A DNA stretch of 64,000 nt from Undaria pinnatifida. Lineage: Eukaryota > Sar > Phaeophyceae > Laminariales > Alariaceae. The stretch spans positions 2,164,359 to 2,228,358 of the forward strand of contig JABAKD010000016.1 of NCBI GenBank assembly GCA_012845835.1, in the 5' to 3' direction. Under the pieces are notes generated by a model, which saw only the letters and a program-made list of their open reading frames with translations, was not told the DNA's origin and did no database searches. A program made the translations under genes and the position numbers. Position 1 is the first letter of the stretch. Every line of letters starts with the position of its first letter. Shown in pieces: positions 21,801 through 32,700 of this stretch.

Positions 21801-23723
21801 CGCGCACACAACGCCACGTCTGCAGCAACAGCCTTCATTGACCCCTACCAGGTACACAACCGCGCCTGTGAAAACGTATTGGGGACGAACTACATGGAGT
21901 TACACTTGGATCACTGTACTTACTAAAAGGCGTTTCATGTATACCTGAGTGGCGTCCATGAGGCGCTGGGAAGCCGCATCGATCGTCCCGACCCCGACCG
22001 TCGCGCAGTTGTCTCCGTGGAAGCCCTAAAATCACCCAAGTTACATGTTTGATTTGTTCGGAGGAAAACAGCAAAGAAGTTAATTGACGGGATGAATTAG
22101 TACCTGTTATAACAAATCAATACCCTTTTAGCACTTGACCTATTTTTTGGAAACAAACTACTTGGAATTGGTTTGGACTATGATTTTGCAGTAACTGACA
22201 AAAGGGTTAGTCTAACCCCTTTAGCACTGGACCTGTTTTTGGGGAACAAACTACTTGGAATTAGTGTGGAATATGCTTTGCAGTAGTAAATTTACTACGG
22301 AGATCAATTGTTAACAGGGGTGATTTAATGCCTATGGGGTCAACACTCTGTCAATTCTTCGTCGATGACGGTAAACGATAGCTTGGATTGTTCGCATAAG
22401 CCTTAAGGTCACGACGCCAAAACAAAAAAATAAAAAATACTCCGGAGTATGATGTTCTGGCCGAGATATTGCGAAAATTATGATAAATTTCCGGTGAATT
22501 TATGTTTTTTGCAACATGGTAGGGCAATTACCCCTGTTAACAATGGATCTCCGTGATGGTCTAACCCCTTTACAACTGCACCCCCCCCGTTGGGGACAAA
22601 GTACCTAAAATTACACTGAACGTCGAATGCATTTTGCATAATAAAAAGGGTTTCGCCAAAATCGCTTACATTCAACGGATTTTTTCGCTCCGATTCACAG
22701 CCCTACATTGACCCATGCTGTAGCAGGTACTGTAGGCATAGCGTTCGCGTTCTGTTGCAAGGAGGGGGGGGTGTCAGCGCTCCCAAAACGAGACGTTTGC
22801 CTGCGGGGAAGCAGCAGATAGAATGCAAAACAGAAGAAAAAAAACAACTATGGGGCTAACTCTGCATCTCTATACTCGTCGAAGGTATTGTATGCATAGC
22901 GTTCGCGCTCTGTTGCAAGGTGGGGGATGGCGGCGCTCCCAAAACGAGACGTTTGCTTGCAGGGAAGCAACAGATGGAACGCAAAACAGAGAAAAAAAAC
23001 AACGATGGGTCTAACTCTATATCTCTACGCGTACTGTTGTGGGGCGCTTCACTGAAAGGCGCAAGTTGAGTCGGTACCGCAGTATTAGTAGCATGCTATT
23101 TAATACGAAGTATTATTAATACCCAGTATGGATGTTTTAGCTACTGCTTTCAAGTACTAAATCCCCGAAGAATATCACGCCACGGTATAGTCTATATTGT
23201 ATAATAAATAAATAATGTCCAAGCCGCCCAAACTGTGAAACGCACTATATACCTGGTATACTTTTAAAAAATAGCATTGCGCTAAAAATGTAAAAATCCA
23301 AACTATTAATAGCGTACTAATAAATGCCCGAACAACGGTATACCTACTTCGTACACAGTAGTAGTACTAATGTTTTATTTTTCCCGAACTGTTACAATAG
23401 AAACTTTTTAAAATGCCCAAGAAAGGCACACGCTCAAAGGATGCAGCTGAAACACGTCCATCATCTGGCCTCTCGCCTTGAAGAACACCGATACGTCAAA
23501 GCTGACAAGGTCGCCGTCCCTAAGCGGCCGGTTGTCCGGGATGGCGTGGCAGGCGACCTCGTTGACGCTGGAGCAAACCGACTGGATTGCGGGCGGCAAA
23601 GGAGGTCAGCGGGAACGCACGAAAAAGTGAGAAAACAAAAAAACACACACACAAATCACACAAACACACAATCACACAATCACACAGCACACACGTACAT
23701 ACACACGTCTACACCCACGCGAA

Positions 23724-23758
<35 letters not shown>

Positions 23759-26700
23759 GCGGCCGCCCGCGGAACTATATTAAAACGCAGACGACACACG
23801 ACAAAAAACAAGATCCACAAGAAAGGTGTGTTAACCTACGAGTACAACGGAGATCGTGGGGCAAAGTTCCTGTTCGATGAATAACATAGACAGTACGCGG
23901 GATCTACAGCATGCTGCCGCCATTGTTGTTGCTGCTGCTGCCGGTACTGCTTCCATTGCTACTGTATAGTCCCGCCTTTCGTATTGTCCTTGTGTTTCGC
24001 TCTGCGAGTGTACTGAATATTTTTTGCGCAGAAGTCCCCCTTCTTGTGTCTCCTTTGTTGTGTTCTTCGCGCGTGCTTCTTTCCTGCCTCCACTTCCATT
24101 GTTCTGTACCAGGTATACGCTATTTTTCCTTCGTTTTATTTCTTCTGTTCTCCATACTTTGTTTCTCACTTGTCAAGTAAGTACGAACATGTCAGTTAAA
24201 ATTGCAACCGGCTGAGTAGGTGATAGTCAGCTTTGCAAGCTGCGTGATACGTTGGCCGCTTTGTTTTCCCCTTTTCTATCAATTGGTTGGCCTTCTTTTG
24301 ACATTTTCTCTCGCTTGGTTGGTTTGTGATGTGCTCTAGTGTGCCCAGTACGTATGGTGTGACTCGCTTCGCTGGTGCTCCTGTAAAAGGGCTAACGAAG
24401 GAAAACGATTCGACCTGCGCTCAAAAACGCGCACAGCAGATTAGCTCATTTCGGTGCGACCGGTACGCAAAAAAAGCCTTTCAGCATATTTGTATTGCAA
24501 GAACATCTCAATATGGTATTTGGGTTTGCTTGTGTATTGTATGGCGTTTTACTTGGAAATGAAATCGTCAGTGCCGGTAGCTTGGACGTATGCGCCGTAA
24601 GAGGTTAATGCACGCTGTTATTGCTCTACCCTAACCTCTACTCAGAGCCAGCTATTAAACGCTCTAGTGCTGAAGCGCCGTCAGAGCCTGCGGTACTTCT
24701 GCCGCAAGCTGCAATGATAAGGACGTACATATCGCGGCGCAGGATGGGGGCAGTTACTCGATGGTTCGCGGTGAATGAAAAGTCGATCTTGCAAATACTT
24801 ACCTTGTTTGGCGGGCAAAAGCCTCCTGGCTATATGCAAACCCCCTTCCAATTACACCCACGATTCTACGACAAACTACCTGGAATTAGTGTCGGAAATC
24901 GTGTGCACTGAAAAGGTTCAACGTGAACACTACCTCGCTAAGGGTACTGGTAGCCGGGGCGTAGAAAAAAATGCCTCTACAGCAGCGCCAGTCGTGGAGG
25001 TGCTACTTGTGGCGTACTATCTGTGGAACGAGCGCGACCACTATTGCGTCGTATCTCGTATTTTTCGACAAGACACGATAATCGACATATCGCGTTTTCT
25101 GATACAATACGATACGATATTATACAATAACCGATATCTGGTAGTGTCCGAGGCGACACGACAACGGATACATCGTACTTTCCGGTACGATGTCCAACAC
25201 ACACAACAGGTGCTTACGCCGTAGTGCTCCTATCTACCACAGAAAATGATGCCGTACTTTGGGGAAGTCGTGGTATTACTCCACTTAAACCGCTGCAAAA
25301 AAATACCACGCGAATTTGAAGTGCTGCAGTCGGTAACCAAAAGCGTTGGTGCAATTCTGAAGGGGCATAAACGACGTCGTACCTTGGGGAAGCCGTGGTA
25401 GTTCAGGGGGGAAGGGCACCCTCCCGCTTCCACGATGGCCGCATGTACAGCGGCGTCGATTGCATCGGTCGTTACCCCCGGCTGTGCCATCGCGCAGCAG
25501 AGGTCGAGCATGTCTCGCGCAAGGACGCAGGCCTCTCGCATCGGCACCAAGCTCTCCGCCGTGTGGAGGTGTATCTGTCGGGATCATGGAGGAGGGGAGG
25601 CGGTAGGGGGGGGGGGAGGGGGGGGGGGGGGGGGGTGGAAGCACCCGAGACGGAATAAAAACAGAGGATATAAGAGAGGCAGGGAGGTGGAAGCACCAAG
25701 GGTGACTAAAAGCCGAGAGATCGTAACCCTTTTAGAACTGCACCCGTGCTTTCGGGAACAAAACACTTGAAATTAGTGTAGGGAAATTTTTGCGGTCGTA
25801 GCAGGATCATGCACCGGTAGTGAACGAAATCGTGAGAGATTAAGAGCAGGGGGTGGAAGCACTCGGGGTGCACGAAAAGCGGGAGACTACAAAAGGTAGG
25901 GAGAGTTACCCGAGCCGGAGTCATAAGCACGGACAAGACAAGAGTTACGTATGGACAGGGAGAGACAAACTTATAACCTTTTTAGGCAGAGAACACACGC
26001 AGCCAGCGACTAAAAGTCAATCAACACAGATAATGGCAAGATAAAACGAGTCAGAAAAAAAGAGAGTTGCATACCGGTACACAAACACATACCAGGCACT
26101 TACCGGGGTCTCGAAGGCTACATGTGCGCGTATGATGGGAGAATGCAAGCACGGCATTGGTTGAGGGCTGTAACACATGTAAAGCAGCACACTAAAGTAC
26201 TTGTAATGCCTGATAGGGGCTCTATATGCCGGTTTGGAGAGAAAATCTGTAACCTAGGCGTTAGGACTTCTTTCGTCCTTACTGTCGGACGCGGGGTGGC
26301 ACCTGGGTTACACAGAAACGCCTGTGCACCGGCTGTGCGCACTCGTACAGAGCGGTACCAGGGTCCAGGGTACCCGTTGTCCTAAGTGCCACAAGGACAC
26401 GGCGATACTCGCGCGCTTGGGACCCAGAGCAACGGCCTTGACGTTTGCATTCAGGAGCGCAGTTGATCAACCGTCACAGAATACAAGCAAGGCGGGCGAT
26501 CCAAAGCGGTAGTGCAAAAAGTAGCCTATGATACAACATCACAATGACCCAAGCACCAACAGCGACATGCCACGATTGTGTTGAACAAGTCCATGCTGCG
26601 TAGTTCCGGTGGCAATCGTAACGCAAACCAGCAGCGCCGAGCTGCTACGTGCGTGCGGCCCGAGCGGCGGTAATCGTCAACTTTCTTTTGTTCCTAGTTC

Positions 26701-29700
26701 GCCTCTGAAGGTTACGAAAATCATCGCAATCCTGGGGGCATTATTTTGGACATCTTTTCACACCATAAATATCACCAGATTCAAGAACGGATGGTTTCAA
26801 GAGCCATCTCATGGAGGCGGCGCAGCAGCATATTCTAAGAAATTCTGAGCTCCTAGCATGAGGAGCTAGTTCAACATCTCACCCGAAGAAAATGACTTCG
26901 AAGGCATTCGTTCGGGCAACTTGACCAACACTTCTATGCGCTAGTCCTAAAACCAAATATAATTATAGTCAGTCGTAAAAGTATCCGACTAACCGGTAGT
27001 CTCGCTTAGGGAGAGCTGAAAAAAAAAAAAAAAAAAAACAGTTTCAACCCAAAATTTGCAACCCCTACCGATGCGTGCTACGATAATAGAGGTGCACCAC
27101 TTTTTTTCTGGAGGTGTTCCTCAACTTGGAAGCGCTTATTTTTTCAAGACCTGTCCCAAACAACGATTTGAAAGAAAAATAAAACTGGTACCGGATGAGA
27201 AATCCCATGGCCTAGGTACACGACGAGAAGAATAATGCAAAAATTAAGGGGGCGTATTTTCCGACGATTTTGGGCTAAGGAGCTCCGCCATTCAGAAAAC
27301 GTTTCAGACGAAAAGTGCCACCTCTACCGCAGTACGCGTCTAAAATTTATCATGCTAATCGACATTTTCCACAATTTGAGCAACATTGGGCCAAAAACGT
27401 GCCACCTTTTCGCCGTGGGATGACTTTCAAGTGCTATAAATAATATGTTGTACCCCCCAATGGGTGATATTCTAAAGGGCGGCGTCTTTGGCCACTCTAT
27501 TACCATGCTATGTTACCATGTTATGTTCCATTCATGGTCGGGAGTGGTGAGCGGGGAGACCAAACAAACGTCGAAACTTCATCCAACACGAAACGGTATT
27601 TTTGTTTCAAGCGGGGTGGAATTCATGCCGCAAATGTATTTTTGCTTGAGAAACAGAAGCCATGTTTGCGCGGGCAGGCGTTTTTCAAGTGTTTTTTGCT
27701 CAAGCCAACCTGACGGACTTTTCCATCATGTCTTGATCATGAATCTTGCAAAATTACCCACACATACCACACACAGCAAACGTTCGTCTCCCTTTTCGGG
27801 GGGGGGGGGGGGGGGGGTTAGTGTAACGCGAAAGCCGACAAAACAAATATTAGGGGGACGCACAACAATTCAAACAAGACCAACACATAACACAATGGAG
27901 ATAGTACTCCCACCCAGACCTGGCCGCACCTTAACAGGATTCCACCCAGACTTAAGCCCTCTAAACTGACCCCGGAATTATCCCGCGGATGGGGTTGCGC
28001 TTTTTTGGGACATATGGTGTTTCTGATAATGTTACGGTTGACCTCCTTAGGTGTGGAACAACCGTGGGTTAGCACGATCATTTTACGAGTACGTTTTCGT
28101 TTTAGGACTAGCGCCTACGGTCGTTGGTCGACTTTGCTCGAACGGATGCCTTCGAACTCATGTTTCTTCGGGTGAGATATTCACCTCCTCCTCCTCACGT
28201 TAGGAGCTCAGAAAATTCTTAGAACCTTCTACACGTGGACTAGCGCCTACGGTCGTTGGTCGGGTTGCGCGAACGGATGCCTTCGAACTCATGTTTCTTC
28301 GGGTAAGATATTCACCTCCTCCTCACGTTAGCTCAGAAAATTATTAGAACCTTCTACAGGATAGGAGCTCAGAAAAATCTTAGAACCTTCTGATGCACCC
28401 CTACCGTGGGATGACTCCCCGAGCATGAAATTAACCGTCGGAAGGGCCCACCGAAAGCCCTGATCCCACACTGACCAACATTGAGGGTCGAAGCGCAGGT
28501 CCAGGTATACGACAACCATGTAAAATGGGGTGCTGGCGCCTTCAAGTGAGTACACGTAAGGAAAGGAGACGTGACAGGGTGATAGGTGTCGGGTATTCGG
28601 TATATTTGTTGTGGCAGCTCTCACGTTGCGCACCGGCGTAAGGGGGCACGAGTGCTATTTTTTATACACGGTGAAGATTGGAATGAAGTATGCACTGCGC
28701 ATTGTCGGAAGGAAACTACAAAAAAAAATGATGAGGGGAGAGTCTGGAAGATTCTCTAGGGTTGGGTTTGGGTATTTGGTCAGACTGGGTCTGTAGGTTT
28801 CGGAAACTGCCGTCCGGCATACGCAAACAGTAAACTACAGGTTTACTCGCACCCCTAGGCAGCGAGGAGGGATACGAAGAGCACCCCACGGGAGGCGCCT
28901 CCTAAAAGGCGTCTGTCAGGGCGTCTCACTCCGTGCTCATCGCGTCGAGGGAAAGGAAAAAACGGTGCCCCGTCTCGGGGCACATCGGTGGCAGCGGCTT
29001 CTTCTGCTCGCGTTATCTTTCTCCTGGCGTTAATCAAAGCGGAAAGGAGGGGACGCTGCGATCGATCTGTCAGGAGGCGGAATACCGCTCCTTCCTTCCC
29101 CTCGCTGCGACGAACACTGAGTGCACTCACCGGAGGTGCCCAAAAAGCGTCTGGCAGAACGACGCACTCCGTCCTCGTCTCGTCGAGGGAATGAAATAAT
29201 AGCGCTCGGTCTCGTGAAACAACTGTGGCAGCGGCTTCTTCTCCTCGTGATTGCCAACCACGAAGAGGAGGAGTCGCTTCCACTATGACACAAGACCGAG
29301 TTCTACTATTGATTTCCCCTCGATGCAATAAGCACGGGTGAACGTACCGGAGGTGCCCAAGAAGAGTCTGACAGAGCGCCTCACTCAGTGCTCGTCGCGT
29401 CGAGGGGAAAAAAACAGTAGTACTCCGTCTCGTGGAACACCGGTTGCAGCGGCTCCTCCTCGCGTTAAGCAAAGCGAGGAGGAGGAACCGCTTCCATCGG
29501 TGTGCCGCGAGGTCCAACACTCTTTCATTCCCCTCGACGCGACGAGCACGAAGTGCGACGTTCTGCCAGGCTCTTGTTAGGCATTCCCGATAAGCTTCAC
29601 CGACGTTTCTTAAACGCCTCCGGTGATACGCTTTTCACCATAGGCACTGTTGTATGCCGCTGGCGTCAATCGAGGTACCAAAGAAGAGTCTCGTATGGCG

Positions 29701-32700
29701 TCGCACTCCGTGCTCGTTGCATCGAGGGGAAGGAGACAGTAGTACTCGATCTCGCAGCACACCCGTGGCAGGTGGTAGCAGCTCCTCCTCCTCACGCCAA
29801 GCAAAGCGAGGGGAAGGAGGCGCTCCCACCGGTTTGCCGCGATACTCAGTACAATCCTTTCGATCCCCGCGGCGCGACGCGCACGCCGTCCGACGCTCTG
29901 CCAAGCTCTTCTTAGGCACCCCGGTGAGTTTTCCCGACGTTTCTTGACCGCATCGCCTTAGGCGCTGCTGTGTGCTTCTGGTGTAAGATGCGCAGTTATA
30001 TTGCGATGGACCTAATCAACTTCGAGCACAAAGCGAGTATTGTGGTCAAAACCCCATCCGAGTAGGAGTACGCATCACGCAATTTCAAGGCGTGTGTGGG
30101 CGTTGTTGTCAATAGTATGAGATTCAACGCGAACGAGAGAGCTCAGAAAGCTTCAAAGAATAGTGGTTCATGCTGCCAGGGACTTTTGCTTTTGGCCGGG
30201 AGCAGCCCTTCCTTGTGGACACAGGAGCGAGCATCAGTTTGCCCGAGTCCACAACATGCAGACAGGTACACACGTGCAGAAACGCTGAACAAGGGCGCGG
30301 CAGAAAACCAAAGTTGTGGCGTGCACCGATGGATATGTGTTTAGGTATCGGCACTAGGTTTGGCGCCTTTAGCGTCTTACAGCGCACGTACCGCTGATAT
30401 TTTCGGAGGCAAGCACGCATACAGAAAACTGAAGATACAGCACCTTGTATCATCAAGACGATAAAACCAGGGCTTATCACGGGTCACAACCCGACCCGTG
30501 GTTTTCAAAATTTTGCGAGTCGAGTAGTGTCGGGTCAGCAGGAGTTCGAAATCTCACGGGTTGGGTCGGGCCGGGTCGGGTCGGGTAGGGCAGGGTCGGG
30601 TCAGGAGGGTTCAACCCGCGAGTGGTAACCGACCCGTGGTAACCCGGGCAAAAACAATTGTACACCATGCTCCAATTGATAAATGGGCATTCCGACGAAC
30701 AGCCCCGAAACATTTTTTTTTTTTTGGTTGCGATTTTTTTTTGTAGATGTGATCAATGGCATGCTAGCAGAAACTTCCAAGTTAACATGCGTGCGCGACG
30801 TGAACAGATACAAAACCGTAGGTAGATAGCAGAGTGTGATTTTGAGGTTTAGATACAGCAGTATCACACAGAGTAGGCTGCTGCAGGTTAAGATTTGATT
30901 AACTTGAATACCAAAAAAAACGAAAGGTTGCTTCTCATGCGTACGGCATTTGGATGTGCTTCAGTTCAATTTGCTGCTATTAACAAAGTGTTTTTGTTTT
31001 TAACCCGGGACGCGATCAAATCAGTTGGGAACTCGCGGAATGATTCTACCACCGCCACTATCCTAGAGGTACCCAGACAAAGAAATCCACTTCTCCAACA
31101 ATGACTTTCAATTCTTGAGGGTTGTGCCATTCCAACATAAAACTAATAAATTAACAACAAATCGAGAGCACAAAATACGTAGAATTCTTCGGGATTTTCT
31201 CACCGGGACGTACCAGGTACCTGGTACATTCGATTTAAATACGTAATTTGTACGTGTACCTCCAGCGTACAACACAATGATATTTTCGGCCGAAGAGACC
31301 ACCCTGGTTGATATTTACTTCGCGTTTCGCTTATTCATTGTCCGGGATGGTTGTTGCGGTGGAGTGGTGTCTACAAATAACGAACCCCGGTGATAATGGG
31401 CATGCTTCATACCTGGTATGGAGTGATTCTACGATGGCCCCCCCTCAAAAAAGCGATTTTTTTCTTTAACGAACGTTTCGTGGCTGCTCGACACAAGGAA
31501 GGATACGATTGAAAACAAAGTATCCATATATTTTCTTGTGTGCAAAGGCCTATCGATCGATGACGTCGGGGTGTCGAGAGACACCGTGCTTCAGGAGATA
31601 CAACCAGGAGTTGGTTTTGAAACCGGCGACTTCGTTAAAGAAAAGTTTGGGGGGCTACCGCAGAACGACTCAATGAGTTTTTCTCTGTTCAACACCCGGG
31701 TTGGTTTCTCGTGGGGGGGCGACAACGATGGGGTGATAGCAGCACGATGGGTAGGGTTGGTACACTTGGCGCATCTATCCAGGCAGTACGTAAACGGGGG
31801 TGCTATTAACGGGGGTGATATTGCAAGCCGGGATAACTATTAAAGGTGCATTTAAGCGCTTCCAGGCAAGTGCCAGAGGGGGCAATAACAACAAGGAAAA
31901 AGCGGTGTGGGACCGCAGATGCTGTGGCTGGCGCGACACTCGCTACTGTGGCTGGCGCGGCACGCGCTGCCATGGCTGGCTCATGACGCGCTGCTAGCGG
32001 CGCTTGAAGCGCAGGTGCAGCATGGGTGGTTCGAGGGCCCGCAAAACAATGATCCGATCGTGGCTCTGCTCGTGGCTTGGGGCGCGTCAGCAAGCCGTGT
32101 CGGGGCAGCAGAATTTGCCCGGGCCACATAACATACGCGATCCGCCAACGGCGATGAGCATTCCGTGCCGAAGGGCTCTGCCCCTCTTCTAGGTCGTTTT
32201 CCGCGTGCGGCGCCGAACGCTGCTCTTGTGTGGACCCCGGGTGACGCTAATTTATGTATTGCCTAGAGGGCGTACCGGCCAAGGGTGATGTTGTATACTT
32301 CGTATTTGCGTTGCTCGAAGGGCATACCATCTCAGGGGGGTGGCGCCTAATGAGGGGTGGTGGTTGGTTTTCTGCGGTGGGGTGGTATCTTCGAGAAGGG
32401 TGGTATCTATTCTTCGTTACCAAAAGATACGGTAACACCCATATTACTGAGTGATGCCATGCGATCATATGCAAAAACGACCACGAGCTGGGGCCACCGT
32501 GATCGTCTCACTACTGCAATTCCAAGTAGTGTGTCCTCTCCTCCTCTCCCAAAAGAGGCGCAATTCAAAAGGTCGGCGTCCTTGGCCACTCGAATATCAC
32601 ATCATACACTGCCGACCCCCTGACAAGAAAGAAGCGCACACGACGCCTAGCCTAAATGTTATGGGGAAATACGAAAATCGATAGCTGATATCCTGAGTTC

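Noticed and set aside
28866-29925. CRISPR-like array
   Set aside because: The repeats are long palindromes without regular spacers, in a eukaryotic intron.
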